Below the pieces are notes generated by a model. It made no database searches. It was not told the DNA's origin and saw only the letters and a program-made list of their open reading frames with translations. The translations under genes and the position numbers were made by a program. From Stieleria maiorica (lineage in GTDB: Bacteria > Planctomycetota > Planctomycetia > Pirellulales > Pirellulaceae), in contig NZ_CP036264.1 in assembly GCF_008035925.1 (NCBI RefSeq), forward strand, positions 705,774 through 769,773: 64,000 nt of DNA, in the 5' to 3' direction. Below, one piece after another: positions 9,139 through 19,125 of the stretch (within the stretch, counting starts at the first letter, position 1; the number at the start of each line of letters is the position of its first letter).

Positions 9139-11370
9139 GTGTCATCGACCCACGACCTTATCGCCACCTGCGCCTTCGGACTCGAAGCGATCGTCCGCCG
9201 TGAACTGGAGACGCTCGGAATCGAAGCCACGATCGGCGAATCCGGACGGGTGCACTTTCGCGGCGACCTGGAAACAATCGCGCTGGCGAATTTGCAACTG
9301 CGCTGTGCCGACCGGGTGCTGATCCGCGTCGCCGAGTTCCCCGCGGCAGACTTCGACGCCCTGTTCGAAACGGTGCGGGCGATCTCGTGGGGGGATCTGT
9401 TGCCCATCGATGCCGAATTTCCGGTCACCGGACGATCGATCAAATCAATCCTCTCCAGCGTCCCGGCCTGTCAACGAACCGTCAAACGCGCGATCGTCGA
9501 CGCGATGCTCCGCGACCACCGGGCCACCACACTGGATGAAACCGGCCCCCTGTTCAAGATCGACGTCGCGTTACTGAAAGACACCGCGACGCTGACCATC
9601 GACACGACCGGGCGAAGTCTTCATCGCCGCGGCTACCGAACCGACATCTCCCAGGCCCCCCTGAAGGAAACCCTGGCCGCGGCCATGGTCCTGCTCAGCT
9701 TTTGGAAACCCGATCGACCGCTGTTGGATCCGTTCTGCGGCAGCGGCACGATCCCGATCGAAGCGGCACGCATCGGCCGCAACATCGCTCCGGGGATCGA
9801 CCGCGACTTCACCTTCGAATCCTGGCCCACGGTCCCCAAGGCACTGCTACCCGATTTGCGCAGCCAGGCAATCGCGGCCCAACTCGACTCGATCGAAGAA
9901 CGGATCCTGGGCAGCGATCTCGAAGGCCGTGTTCTTCGTGCGGCGCGTGATAATGCGGAACGCGCCGGCGTGGCCGATTCGATTCACTTTCAATCCGGCG
10001 ACGCACTCAAGCTGACCAGCCGACGCCGTTTCGGATGTTTGATCACCAACCCGCCCTACGGCAGACGCATCGGCGAGGATCGAGAGCTCGATGCACTCTA
10101 CCACGCCTTGCCGGAGGTGCTGCGTGGGTTGCCGACCTGGTCGCACTACTTTCTGACCGCCTATCCGAATTTCGAACGGGCCGTCGGACGCCAGGCCGAC
10201 CGGCGACGAAAACTCTACAACGGCCGAATCGAATGCACCTACTATCAGTTCCATGGCCCTAAACGCGTCGTCGGCGGTCGGGACGAAGAGGTCGAAGCGG
10301 TGCACGGCGACTCCGATGCGAAACCGCAGGACACCCCGAGTGACCAAACCGCGTCTGGGGAAAAACCGTACACGCACGCCGCCGGACCGGCCGCGTTCGG
10401 ACACTTGGATGCCAAGGCGACGCATCAGGCGGAATTGTTTGCCACCCGGCTGCGCAAACGCGCCAAGCACCTGCGACGCTGGCCGACAAAACGCGACATC
10501 ACCTGCTTTCGGATCTACGAACGCGACATCCCCGAGATCCCGCTGATCGTTGACCGCTACGAAGACCACTTGCACATCACCGAATTTGAACGCCCCCACG
10601 ACCGTGATCCCGCCCAGCACGCCAACTGGTTGGACCTGATGGCGCGGACGGCCGGCGAGACGTTGGAGGTGCCCGCGGCGAACATCCATTTCAAACGCCG
10701 CGGTCGCCAGAAAGGCAACACCCAGCATGAGAAGGTCGATCACACGGGCAACCGGATTGCCGTCCACGAAGGTGGCCTGAAATTCCTCGTCAACTTGGAC
10801 GACTACGTCGACACCGGGCTGTTTCTCGACCACCGCATCGCCCGCTCGATGGTCCGTGATCTCGCCAAAGACAAGTGGGTGCTGAACCTGTTTTGCTACA
10901 CCGGCGCATTCACCGTCTATGCCGCCGCCGGCGGCGCGCGAAAAACAACCAGCGTCGACCTGTCGAACACCTACCTTTCGTGGACCAAGGAAAACCTCCG
11001 GATCAACGGCTTGATCGACGCGAAACGGCAAGACGGGCATTCGTTCATCGCCAGCGACGTCGAGCAATTCATCGCTGATCATCCCGCCGGTGAACGCTAC
11101 GATCTGGTCGTCTTCGATCCGCCGACCTACTCACGCAGCAAGAAGACCGAGAAAGATTGGAATGTCCAAACCGATGCGCTGCCGATGCTGCAAAGTTTGT
11201 TGCCGTTGGTCCGCAAAGGCGGCGTGATTCTGTTCTCCACCAACTTTCGACGCTTCAAATTTGGTCCGGACGCCCTGGACGTGTCGGAGTGTCACGAGAT
11301 CTCCAAACAGACCGTGCCGGAAGACTTTCGCAACCGCCGCATCCACCGCTGCTGGCGGATCGTCCGCTAA
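9139..11370 (+). CDS. rlmL: Bifunctional 23S rRNA methyltransferase RlmKL
   Basis: This 743-residue fusion modifies two guanines in 23S rRNA (m2G2445 by the RlmL half, m7G2069 by the RlmK half, E. coli numbering). The N-terminus has a THUMP RNA-binding domain (about 45-160), then a methyltransferase with LLDPFCGSGTIPIEA (SAM binding) and NPPYG at residues 304-308. A hydrophilic linker follows (about 385-425). The second methyltransferase shows LNLFCYTGAFTVYAA for SAM and FDPPTY at 659-664. Start is GTG at 9139; no stronger start is in frame just downstream. The linker is longer than in E. coli (702-residue protein) and of low complexity. Monocistronic. Confidence 0.95.
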   Translation: MSSTHDLIATCAFGLEAIVRRELETLGIEATIGESGRVHFRGDLETIALANLQLRCADRVLIRVAEFPAADFDALFETVRAISWGDLLPIDAEFPVTGRSIKSILSSVPACQRTVKRAIVDAMLRDHRATTLDETGPLFKIDVALLKDTATLTIDTTGRSLHRRGYRTDISQAPLKETLAAAMVLLSFWKPDRPLLDPFCGSGTIPIEAARIGRNIAPGIDRDFTFESWPTVPKALLPDLRSQAIAAQLDSIEERILGSDLEGRVLRAARDNAERAGVADSIHFQSGDALKLTSRRRFGCLITNPPYGRRIGEDRELDALYHALPEVLRGLPTWSHYFLTAYPNFERAVGRQADRRRKLYNGRIECTYYQFHGPKRVVGGRDEEVEAVHGDSDAKPQDTPSDQTASGEKPYTHAAGPAAFGHLDAKATHQAELFATRLRKRAKHLRRWPTKRDITCFRIYERDIPEIPLIVDRYEDHLHITEFERPHDRDPAQHANWLDLMARTAGETLEVPAANIHFKRRGRQKGNTQHEKVDHTGNRIAVHEGGLKFLVNLDDYVDTGLFLDHRIARSMVRDLAKDKWVLNLFCYTGAFTVYAAAGGARKTTSVDLSNTYLSWTKENLRINGLIDAKRQDGHSFIASDVEQFIADHPAGERYDLVVFDPPTYSRSKKTEKDWNVQTDALPMLQSLLPLVRKGGVILFSTNFRRFKFGPDALDVSECHEISKQTVPEDFRNRRIHRCWRIVR

Positions 11371-11452
11371 CAGCCCCTACACGCCAGCGGGAAGCGTCAT
11401 CCATCCTTGTTCCAGGGCTCCGCCTTGGAACACACTGCCCCGGAGGCTCCCC

Positions 11453-11578
11453 GGGCTGTCGATTTAATCGCAACCGAAACAAGAGTGAGCCGATGGCGCT
11501 AGCCACGGGCCTCGAAGGGCGATGCTGGCACCGCTAGGCCCGCGGCTAGCGCCGTCGGCTCACTAAATCGACAGCCCG
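11453..11578. repeat. Dispersed hairpin element, related to family 1 (copy C)
   Basis: An outer inverted repeat GGGCTGTCGATTTA (11453 on) and AAATCGACAGCCC (ending 11578) encloses inner arms GTGAGCCGATGGCGCTAGCC (11485 on) and GGCTAGCGCCGTCGGCTCAC (ending 11563). The right-hand end recurs after pckA at about 39850-39880. The outer TGTCGATTTA motif also borders copies at 30153 and 31217, tying these elements together. It lies between the convergent rlmL and sulfatase genes. Confidence 0.8.
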
Positions 11579-11624
11579 TCCCGCCTCCCGATTCCCCCTC
11601 GTGCCAGCACACGCACACCGACGT

Positions 11625-13262
11625 TTACCTCGCCCCCGCCCGGTTCCTCGGTTGGCGATTGCGCCGCGGTGAACCCGGATCCGAATCTTCCGGAACCCCG
11701 AACTGCTGCTGTGCCGCGGCCAACTGCTTCATCAACCGCTCTTGCACACTCTCATAATCGGTGCTTCCGTAAACACTTTGCAGCTCATTCGGATCGGCTT
11801 TCAAATCGAACAGCTCCCAGTCATCGATCTTCTTGCCTTCGAGCGCGTAGTAGTGAATCAGCTTGTGTCGCCCATCGGTCACGCCATAGTGACGCGCGAC
11901 GTTGTGCGCTCCGGGATTCTCGTAGTAGTGATAGTAGAACACCTTTCGCCAATCCTCCGGCGTGTTGCCTTGCAGCAACGGAACCAGGGAGCGACCTTGC
12001 ATGTCCGCAGGCACTTCGACGCCGGCCAGGTCCAGGAACGTTTCGGCGAAATCCAAATTGGAAACGATGTCGTTGTTGGTCGATCCGGGGGCGACCTTGC
12101 CGGGCCAGCGGACCAGCAGTGGGGTGCGGAGCGATTCTTCATACATCCACCGCTTGTCGAACCAGCCGTGTTCGCCCAGGTACCAACCCTGGTCGGAGGA
12201 ATAAATCACGACGGTGTTTTCAGCCAGTCCGCTTTCGTCCAGGTAATCCAGGACCTGCCCGATCCCGTCGTCGACGCTTTTGACACAGCGCAGGTAGTCT
12301 TTAACGTAACGCTGATACTTCCACTTGATGATCTCTTCTTCGGTCATCGACTCCCTGGCGGCTTCAAACGCCTTGTTCTTGGGACCGTAGGCGGCGTCCC
12401 AGGCGACCTTTTGTTGGTCGTTCATGTTGCCGTATCCGGACAGCTTCAAATCCCGCGCGTTCAAGTGGGTCTTGATCGTCATCGTTTGACGACTGGCTGA
12501 TTGGGTGCGTCCGGTGTAGTCGTCCCACAGCGTTTCCGGTTCGGGGATCGTCACATCGTCCAACCAGTTCAGGTACTTTGGTGCCGGCATCCAATTTCGG
12601 TGGGGCGCCTTGTGCTGGTACATCACCATGAACGGCTTCTCGGGATCGCGGTCCTCCTTCAGCCACGCCAGCGTCTTGTCGGTGATGATCTCGGTCGTGT
12701 ACCCGGTGTGGGGACGCGTCACCGGTTGCCCTTCGGCCCCCTCGGTGATCATCGGCGGGTTGTAGTAGGGGCCTTGGCCTTTCAAGACATCGTAGTAGTC
12801 ATACCCTTGCGGCGTGGTCGCAAGGTGCCATTTGCCGATGACCGCGGTTTGGTACCCGGCAGCGCGAAGCAGTTTGGGAAACGTCTGTTGGTCACCATTG
12901 AACCGATTGCCGTTGCGGATGAAACCGTTCAGGTGACTGTACTTTCCGGTTTGAATGACCGCCCGACTTGGGCCACAGATCCCGTTGGTCACATAGCAGC
13001 GGTCAAACCGCATGCCCTCGCGGGCGATGCGGTCCATGTTGGGCGTTGTGATCCGCGTCGGATCGTACGCGCTGAGCGCTTGGGTGCAGTGGTCATCGGT
13101 AAAGATGAACACGATGTTGGGCCGATCCGTTTCGGCGGCGACCGTGAGCGATGTCAGGGTGACCAGGCTGCAAAATGACAAGGCCAGCATCAAAAACGGA
13201 CGCGATGGACAACAAGCATGTCGTGCCGTTTTTTTTCGGAGAGTGATCATCGAAGCAATCAT
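11625..13262 (-). CDS. Secreted type I sulfatase
   Basis: About 545 residues from this start. A signal peptide (hydrophobic run [19 protein letters not shown]) precedes [12 protein letters not shown], whose Asp pair binds the active-site calcium. CGPSR (Cys96 from this start) is the C-x-P-S-R signature in which Cys is converted to formylglycine, and GKYSHLNGF follows as in the family. Later GKWHL and [17 protein letters not shown] supply further site residues. It removes sulfate esters from secreted or imported sulfated glycans; the exact substrate class is not visible. ATG at 13250 is an alternative start; the longer frame to 13343 adds an unlikely Pro-rich leader. Planctomycetes of this group carry very many sulfatases. 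Confidence 0.93.
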   Translation of the reverse strand: MIASMITLRKKTARHACCPSRPFLMLALSFCSLVTLTSLTVAAETDRPNIVFIFTDDHCTQALSAYDPTRITTPNMDRIAREGMRFDRCYVTNGICGPSRAVIQTGKYSHLNGFIRNGNRFNGDQQTFPKLLRAAGYQTAVIGKWHLATTPQGYDYYDVLKGQGPYYNPPMITEGAEGQPVTRPHTGYTTEIITDKTLAWLKEDRDPEKPFMVMYQHKAPHRNWMPAPKYLNWLDDVTIPEPETLWDDYTGRTQSASRQTMTIKTHLNARDLKLSGYGNMNDQQKVAWDAAYGPKNKAFEAARESMTEEEIIKWKYQRYVKDYLRCVKSVDDGIGQVLDYLDESGLAENTVVIYSSDQGWYLGEHGWFDKRWMYEESLRTPLLVRWPGKVAPGSTNNDIVSNLDFAETFLDLAGVEVPADMQGRSLVPLLQGNTPEDWRKVFYYHYYENPGAHNVARHYGVTDGRHKLIHYYALEGKKIDDWELFDLKADPNELQSVYGSTDYESVQERLMKQLAAAQQQFGVPEDSDPGSPRRNRQPRNRAGAR

Positions 13263-13431
13263 TGGTGGGTCCCGAGGGCAGTCAGGGGGGGCGGGCAGGT
13301 TGGCGAAGCCCTTGATCCTAGCCACTCCCCGCACCGCGCACAAATCCGCCGACGACTTTCTCCAACGGCATCTGAAACTTCTCCTTAATTGATTGTGGGG
13401 CGACGCCCCGAACGAAGCTTCGGGCTCACGC

Positions 13432-13746
13432 TCACCCGTTTTTCGTCATCCGAGCTTGCCTTTGTAGTTCGTCGACTTCATCGATAATCTCCAGCAACCG
13501 TCGCCCAAACGAGGACAGGTCATATTCGACCCTTGGTGGGATTTCGGGATAGCTCGCTCTTTCAACGATCCCATACTCAACAAGACGCTTCAGACGTTCC
13601 GAAAGCACCTTCGCCGTCATCCCGTCGACGGCCCGCTGCAATTGCCCCGGCCGATTGACGCCGTCTTCAATGTGCCGCAGCAGTGCCACCATGTAGCGGC
13701 ACCCCAAGCACTTTTCAAAAACTTCGGTCACCTCTGGATCGCTCAT
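13432..13746 (-). CDS. HxlR-family transcriptional regulator
   Basis: A ~104-residue winged-helix protein. [15 protein letters not shown] followed by [32 protein letters not shown] is the standard HxlR DNA-binding layout, and the C-terminal part ends in a dimerisation helix. Two cysteines (KCLGC) near the start of the domain resemble the position of redox-sensing Cys in YodB/HypR-type members. The start ATG at 13746 was preferred because a purine-rich AAGGAATGGAAAG stretch lies just upstream; the frame could start at 13821. It faces away from an azoreductase gene, a pairing also known for YodB/AzoR1 in Bacillus, so it likely represses that gene. Confidence 0.85.
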   Translation of the reverse strand: MSDPEVTEVFEKCLGCRYMVALLRHIEDGVNRPGQLQRAVDGMTAKVLSERLKRLVEYGIVERASYPEIPPRVEYDLSSFGRRLLEIIDEVDELQRQARMTKNG

Positions 13747-13896
13747 TGCTTTCCATTCCTTACCTGAAAGAAAGTACCCCACCTCTTTGTGCCCGGTTGC
13801 TCCGACCGATTGCCCGGACATTATACCCGCACGGCCGTGACATCCTTATTCGACACGGTTCCTGGAAATCGTCCCCGCTGAAACTGGAGCATTGTG

Positions 13897-14571
13897 ATGA
13901 CTCACCTCTTGCATATCAACTCAAGCCCGCGCTTTGATCGCTCGCACACACGTCGCCTGACGTCCGACTTCGTGGAGCGATGGAAAAGCATCCATCCGCA
14001 CGGCACGGTGACGTCTCGCGACCTCGGAACAGACCCGTTGCCCCATGTCACACAGGATTGGATCGCCGCCGCCTTTACGCCACCGAACCGGCGTAGCGCA
14101 GACATGCGGGCCGCCTTGCGGTTGAGCGACGAATTGATTGACGAACTCTTCGATGCCGACCTGATTGTCGCCGGCATTCCGTTCTATAACTTCGGCATGC
14201 CGAGCGGGTTCAAGGCCTATGTCGATCAAATCGTTCGCGTCGGTCGGACGTTTGATTTTCACCCCGATGATCCCGATTCAGCCTACACCCCACTGGTCCA
14301 CGGGAAACGCCTGATCGCGGTGGTCTCGCGAGGCGACGGAGGGTACGGTCCCGGTGGTCCCAACGAGATGCGAAACCACCTCGATCCCCACCTGCGCACG
14401 GTGTTTTCGTTCATCGGTGTCGAGCAAGTCGAAATCGTCGCTGCCGAGAATGATGAACACGGTGGGATTGCCCTGGCCGATTCCCTGGACTCCGCTCGCC
14501 GCCGGCTCATGGAACTTGCCGAGGCGAATTTTCCGGCCCCCGAAGTGGTGTCGTCGTGCCGCGCGAATTAG
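13897..14571 (+). CDS. azoR: FMN-dependent NADH-azoreductase
   Basis: A 224-residue flavodoxin-fold protein. LLHINSSPRFDRSHTRRL near the start is the phosphate-binding loop for FMN, GIPFYNFGMPSGFKAYVDQIVRVGRTF in the middle is the family's highly typical segment (MYNF variant), and VSRGDGGYGPGGP contributes the second flavin loop. It reduces quinones and azo compounds with NAD(P)H, a defence against electrophiles. ATG 13897 is preceded by GGAG seven bases upstream; a GTG directly before it is less likely. The 150-bp space to the divergent HxlR gene should carry both promoters. Confidence 0.93.
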   Translation: MTHLLHINSSPRFDRSHTRRLTSDFVERWKSIHPHGTVTSRDLGTDPLPHVTQDWIAAAFTPPNRRSADMRAALRLSDELIDELFDADLIVAGIPFYNFGMPSGFKAYVDQIVRVGRTFDFHPDDPDSAYTPLVHGKRLIAVVSRGDGGYGPGGPNEMRNHLDPHLRTVFSFIGVEQVEIVAAENDEHGGIALADSLDSARRRLMELAEANFPAPEVVSSCRAN

Positions 14572-14679
14572 ACTCTGCAAGGTCAGTGGTTCGTCGGACC
14601 TCCAATGCGGTTCGGACGGCTCCTGTCACACGCTGCAGTTTCCCCCGCCTCGGCTCCCCGAATTGGCTGATTGCCTCCC

Positions 14680-16014
14680 ATGTCATTGCACTTTCACAAG
14701 CTTGGATTTCTTTCCGCCCCGGCGTTGTTCATCGCGGCGCTGCTGATTCCCGCACCGAGTTTTACCCAGGAACCGACGATCATTCCCGGCAAAGGCCCGG
14801 CGTACACGACGCCGCCGACCGACGAGCCGAACTACCCCTTAATGGGTGAGTTTGCCGGTCAAATTCAGGTTCAGGGTGAAAAGAAAAAGAAACAAACCGT
14901 CGCGCTGCAGATCCGCCCGGTCGCCGGCGACCAGTTTCACGCGATGGCCTTCTACGGCGCCCTGCCGGGCGAGCCGAAACACCAAAGCGAAGAAATGCGG
15001 CTGATCGGGCTTAGAGCCAAGGACAGTCTGGTGCTTTCGGGCGGTCCGTGGGCGATCTTCGTCGACCCCAAAGGTTGCAACCTCGTCAGCTCGAGCGGCA
15101 AACTGCTCGGCCGGCTCAAACGCGTCCACCGCGTCAGCCCCACGCTGGGTGCGAAGGCGCCCGAGGGGGCGACCGTCTTGTTTGACGGCACAGGCGTTGA
15201 TCACTTCGTGGGTGCCGAAATGACCGAGGACGGGTTGCTCAAAGAAGGCGCACTGATTTCACCGATGTTCCAGGACTTTGACCTGCACGTCGAATTTCGA
15301 CTGCCCTACATGCCGCAAGCCGAAGGCCAACAGCGCGGCAACAGTGGGCTGTATCTGCAAAGCCGCTACGAGTGCCAGGTGCTCGATTCGTTCGGCACCG
15401 AAAAAATGTTCAACGGACTCGGGGCGCTTTACCGCATGAAAGCCCCCGCCGTGAACATGGCCTTCCCTCCGCTGGTCTGGCAAACCTATGACATCCATTT
15501 TACCGCGCCGCGCTGGGCGTCGGACGGAAAGAAGATTCGCAACGCACGGGTGACCAGCTGGGTCAACGGCGTCAAGGTCCAAGACGACGTCGAATTGCCC
15601 AGTAAAACCGGCGCCGGGAAAGCCGAAGAGCCGACGTTGTCGCCGATCAACATTCAAGACCACGGTGACCCCGTCCGGTTCCGCAACATCTGGATCGTCG
15701 ACCGCGGCATCACCACCGCCGACTTCCCCGTGATCGCGTCCAAGAAACAACGCCAAGAAGCCGCCAAACTGGAATGGAACGAAAAGCCAGCACCGGAACA
15801 AGCCGCGGAAGAGCCGGCGGAGGAATCAGCCGCCAAAGAAACAGCCGAGAAGGCAGCGGCAGCTGAAAAGGCAGACGCGCCGGAGAAGGCAGAGACGCCG
15901 GAGAAGAAGGACGACGCCGAATCAACACCGGCCGCCGAGAAAAACGCTGACGAAAAGCCGGCAGCCAAAGAGGAAGCACCCGCAGAGGAAAAGGCAGAGC
16001 CACAGCAAAACTGA
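14680..16014 (+). CDS. Secreted DUF1080 (3-keto-disaccharide hydrolase-like) protein with Ala/Glu/Lys tail
   Basis: A 444-residue protein with a signal peptide (LGFLSAPALFIAALLIPAPSF). A first ~150-residue region precedes the DUF1080 domain (about 165-345), recognised by VLFDGTGVDHF, LHVEFRLPYMP, RGNSGLYLQSRYECQVLDSF and INIQDHGDPVRFRNIWI. DUF1080 domains have a concanavalin-like fold and act on glycans in known cases. The last ~65 residues are almost only Ala, Glu, Lys and Pro, a disordered charged tail. The ATG at 14680 was chosen; a TTG at 14671 is in frame but gives no advantage. It is convergent with the Wzz-like gene. Confidence 0.85.
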   Translation: MSLHFHKLGFLSAPALFIAALLIPAPSFTQEPTIIPGKGPAYTTPPTDEPNYPLMGEFAGQIQVQGEKKKKQTVALQIRPVAGDQFHAMAFYGALPGEPKHQSEEMRLIGLRAKDSLVLSGGPWAIFVDPKGCNLVSSSGKLLGRLKRVHRVSPTLGAKAPEGATVLFDGTGVDHFVGAEMTEDGLLKEGALISPMFQDFDLHVEFRLPYMPQAEGQQRGNSGLYLQSRYECQVLDSFGTEKMFNGLGALYRMKAPAVNMAFPPLVWQTYDIHFTAPRWASDGKKIRNARVTSWVNGVKVQDDVELPSKTGAGKAEEPTLSPINIQDHGDPVRFRNIWIVDRGITTADFPVIASKKQRQEAAKLEWNEKPAPEQAAEEPAEESAAKETAEKAAAAEKADAPEKAETPEKKDDAESTPAAEKNADEKPAAKEEAPAEEKAEPQQN

Positions 16015-16032
16015 CCACCGATGATCCAGCGA

Positions 16033-16063
16033 TCGCCGCGCGGTGCGTGACCCATCGCGGCGA
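16033..16063. other. Hairpin between convergent genes
   Basis: TCGCCGCG (16033-16040) pairs with CGCGGCGA (16056-16063). It is just after the DUF1080 stop and before the 3' end of the opposing gene. No T-run follows directly, so terminator function is only possible. Confidence 0.3.
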
Positions 16064-16171
16064 CCCTGGCAAAAGATTGATTGGTCAAAGATGGAGTCGG
16101 CTGGATGCTTCATTTTTTGACCCGCCCATTTTTTGACCAAACTTCTTCCGGCCCGGTATTTCCCCCTGCCG

Positions 16172-17029
16172 CTACCAGATTGGTCGCCGCCGCGTTCCCC
16201 AAGCCAAACCCATCAACTGAGGGATGATCAGCCCGATGGTCATCGCCGTGACAATCTTGTTGGTCGGGAAGCCGTTCAATGGATGCGGCGGGGCAACTGC
16301 CCTGGAAACCAATTGGACCGAATTGCCCGACTTGGCCTCCGCGTGAACTTGGGCCATGCGATCGGTCAATTTGGCCAGTAATACCTGCGTCCGTTCCAGG
16401 TCATCCGTCGCGAACTGCAGCTTCGCACTGGGTTCTGGCGATTCACGCGATAAATCGACGACGCGTTGCTGCTGTTCCTCCAGCCTTTCTTTCAGCAATG
16501 TGATCTCCGATTCAAGGAGTTGCTTCAAGGTAGAAAATCGCTTGCGATCGAACTGGATACAGCGTTCCAGGTATTCCTCGGCAATCAAGTTGCAAACCGC
16601 CGCCGATGCCGTGCGGTCGTAATCAATAAAACGAAGACTCATCACGCTTCCGTCGTCGCCCGGATCGACGGACAGATACATCGCCAAGTTCTCTTTCGCC
16701 GTTTCGGGATCGGAGAGCATCGGCGAATTTGCGATTGTGGGATGGGAAAGCACCGCCTCGGAGATGGCATCGCTGAGAATGACATGCCTCACTCCGCGGG
16801 TCAGGCCTCCTGGCGGTCGTAACGCACCGCTATCCGCGTTGACGGCTAGCACTGCCGATGCTTGATACCACGGCCGGTAGTCGCGCAGAAATGTCAGGCT
16901 GAACGCCACGCCGATGCCCAGCCCCAGCGGAACAGACCACCAGAGTCTCCTCCGGAATGAGCTTCGTTTGCGGACCGGGAACAGATCAGGTTCAACGTCA
17001 CGTGCGGGAGACTGGTTGCCTTCGGTCAT
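16172..17029 (-). CDS. Wzz-like polysaccharide co-polymerase protein
   Basis: About 285 residues. A basic N-terminus (VRKRSSFRRRLWW) leads into a first transmembrane helix; a periplasmic part follows with a coiled-coil stretch (ITLLKERLEEQQQRVVDL), then a Pro-rich PPHPLNGFPTNK segment directly before the second transmembrane helix. That order is the hallmark of Wzz/GumC chain-length proteins, which set the length of exported polysaccharide. There is no C-terminal tyrosine kinase. The ATG at 17029 removes an unlikely Arg/Ser-rich extension up to 17263. It lies 110 bp downstream of opgH on the same strand. Confidence 0.72.
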   Translation of the reverse strand: MTEGNQSPARDVEPDLFPVRKRSSFRRRLWWSVPLGLGIGVAFSLTFLRDYRPWYQASAVLAVNADSGALRPPGGLTRGVRHVILSDAISEAVLSHPTIANSPMLSDPETAKENLAMYLSVDPGDDGSVMSLRFIDYDRTASAAVCNLIAEEYLERCIQFDRKRFSTLKQLLESEITLLKERLEEQQQRVVDLSRESPEPSAKLQFATDDLERTQVLLAKLTDRMAQVHAEAKSGNSVQLVSRAVAPPHPLNGFPTNKIVTAMTIGLIIPQLMGLAWGTRRRPIW

Positions 17030-17139
17030 CAATCGACTCGGTGTGGACGGGGATGCAACGGAGTTCAACAACCATGAATATGCTAATCGATGCTCCCAAG
17101 CCCCGCACCCATTTCGTCTTTCCGAAGAATTGCTAGCGA

Positions 17140-19125
17140 CTACCGAACCCAGGCTTCCAGATGCAGCTGTTGAAAAAACCTGCTGTCCTGCAGGATCGCG
17201 CGGTGCAGACTGGGCGGAATGGCGTGGGCGCCGTGGGACATCAATAGCGACCTTGCCGTACACGCATCTGCCGGATTCATCGCGATGATCGCACTGCTTG
17301 CGTCCTGAATCCTGCCATGCAAAACGTTCAGGGCAGGATCCAGCAAGAATTGTTCAAACAGCGGCCGACGATCGATCGGGTAGCGAAATGACTCGCTGCA
17401 ACGCAACGCTCCCTCGTGGTATCGGATGACCTGCGGAGGTGATTGCTCCTCGGCGATCAGTAGCAACCCGCAGGCTCGCAGCGACTGCCCCAGCGTCACG
17501 CTGCTCGCCAGCTTGGCGATCGGAATCGACAACAGCAGTCCGCTGATCATCGGCAAGAACCAGGGCAACAACGACGGCATCGCCCAGGCGATCAAGGCCA
17601 AACAGGTGATGCCCAACAGTGTGAACCCCGCGAACTGTCTCGCAGCCTCCCGCCACGTCAACACGTGTTCATTTCGCTGCTGCGTCGACCAGCGTACGTT
17701 CACGCCCGCGAGGGCGGCGAGGATGAACCAGGAGTGAAAGCACGCCATGATGGGCGACAACAGAACCGACGCAACCGTTTCGATCAACGCACTCAACGCG
17801 TGTGCGATGCGACCGTCCGGCGCGCGTGAAGGATGTCGGATCACCAGCAAAACACTCCAAAGTTTTGGCAACAAGAGTAACGCCATCGAGACCGCGAACA
17901 GGAGCAGGGCGGTCTCGCCTGCGGAATTTGAAGCGGTTGTCGCATCGGATGCACTGTGTCGCTCGACGGCGGCACCGACCACGCACAGAACGGTGAACGC
18001 GATCCAAAGCGGCGCGGTGGCGAACGCGAGCACGCCATTGGCAAAGTGGAATCGGCTGAGCGCACGAAAGTTCTCGGCAGCCACCAACTTGGTGTGCTGA
18101 AGGTTGCCTTGGCACCAGCGTTGGTCGCGGATGGCATAGTCGGCCAGCGTCGTCGGGCATTCTTCGTAACTGCCGCCCAGATCCGTCGCCAGCTGAACCT
18201 TGAATCCGGCACGCAGCATCAATGCCGCTTCGACGAAGTCATGGCTCAGAATCTCACCGCCCAGCGGGGCCTTGCCGGGCAAGACCGGAAGATCGCAGTG
18301 ATCGAGGAATGCCTGCACGCGAATGATCGCATTGTGTCCCCAGTAATTCCCTTCATCACCGGCCCACAAGGAAAACCCCTGAACATAGATCGGCCCGTAG
18401 GCTTGCGCGGCGAACTGTTGTAGCCGGGCGAACAACGAGTTTCTGCCGACCGGGGTGGGGGGGACCTGCAGGATGCCGATTTTGGAATCTTGCGAGATCC
18501 GCCGCACCATTTCGATCATCGTCGACGCGGACATCAAACTGTCGGCATCCAGAACAATCATGAACAGGTATTCTTGTCCCCAACGCTCACAAAAATCTGC
18601 GATGTTGCCTGCCTTGCGGGCAACATTGCGCGGACGACGTCGGTAAAAAACCTTGCTGGTCTCCCCCAGTTCTTCGCTCAAACGCGCCCAGGCAACTTCT
18701 TCCTGCAACCAGGTTTCCGGGTCGGTGGTATCGCTGAGCACATAAAAGTCGAATGTGGAAGCTGCGCCGTGATCGGCCAGATCTTGGATCATCGCCTGGA
18801 TCCCCGCGAAGACACGCTCCGGCGACTCGTTGTAGACAGGCACAAGAACCGCCGTCCGCGCTGTTGTCATAGCCTCACGTTGATGAATCGCCTCCCCACC
18901 CCGGTTACGCGCCAGCGCAAGGCTCGCAGCTCCCACGGTTGCCAGGCAAAACGAAAACGTGATCCAAGCGAACAACAACGCGAACAGCGGAACGGTCAAC
19001 ATCTCGGCGATCTGAACACCCGGGCCGCCCGCAATGACAACGTAGTAGTGGCTCGTCGCGATTACGGTGGCAACCAATGTCACCATGATCACCACAGCGC
19101 GAAAAAGACGTGTACGGTCCATCAC
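17140..19125 (-). CDS. opgH: Glucans biosynthesis glucosyltransferase OpgH (MdoH)
   Basis: A 661-residue membrane glycosyltransferase of family GT2 that builds the beta-1,2-linked backbone of osmoregulated periplasmic glucans from UDP-glucose. Two N-terminal helices are followed by the catalytic domain: VLVPVYNE (about 93-100), DADSLM (193-198), HDFVEAALMLRAG (295 on) and the acceptor-site motif RDQRWCQGN (333-341). Several helices follow. It lacks the long N-terminal extension of the 847-residue E. coli protein. GTG at 19125 and ATG at 19122 are both possible starts; the GTG directly follows the TGA of the upstream gene. Confidence 0.93.
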   Translation of the reverse strand: MMDRTRLFRAVVIMVTLVATVIATSHYYVVIAGGPGVQIAEMLTVPLFALLFAWITFSFCLATVGAASLALARNRGGEAIHQREAMTTARTAVLVPVYNESPERVFAGIQAMIQDLADHGAASTFDFYVLSDTTDPETWLQEEVAWARLSEELGETSKVFYRRRPRNVARKAGNIADFCERWGQEYLFMIVLDADSLMSASTMIEMVRRISQDSKIGILQVPPTPVGRNSLFARLQQFAAQAYGPIYVQGFSLWAGDEGNYWGHNAIIRVQAFLDHCDLPVLPGKAPLGGEILSHDFVEAALMLRAGFKVQLATDLGGSYEECPTTLADYAIRDQRWCQGNLQHTKLVAAENFRALSRFHFANGVLAFATAPLWIAFTVLCVVGAAVERHSASDATTASNSAGETALLLFAVSMALLLLPKLWSVLLVIRHPSRAPDGRIAHALSALIETVASVLLSPIMACFHSWFILAALAGVNVRWSTQQRNEHVLTWREAARQFAGFTLLGITCLALIAWAMPSLLPWFLPMISGLLLSIPIAKLASSVTLGQSLRACGLLLIAEEQSPPQVIRYHEGALRCSESFRYPIDRRPLFEQFLLDPALNVLHGRIQDASSAIIAMNPADACTARSLLMSHGAHAIPPSLHRAILQDSRFFQQLHLEAWVR

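Noticed and set aside
9847-11082. 411-codon open frame antisense to rlmL
   Set aside because: Overlaps both conserved methyltransferase domains; no start signal, no domain.
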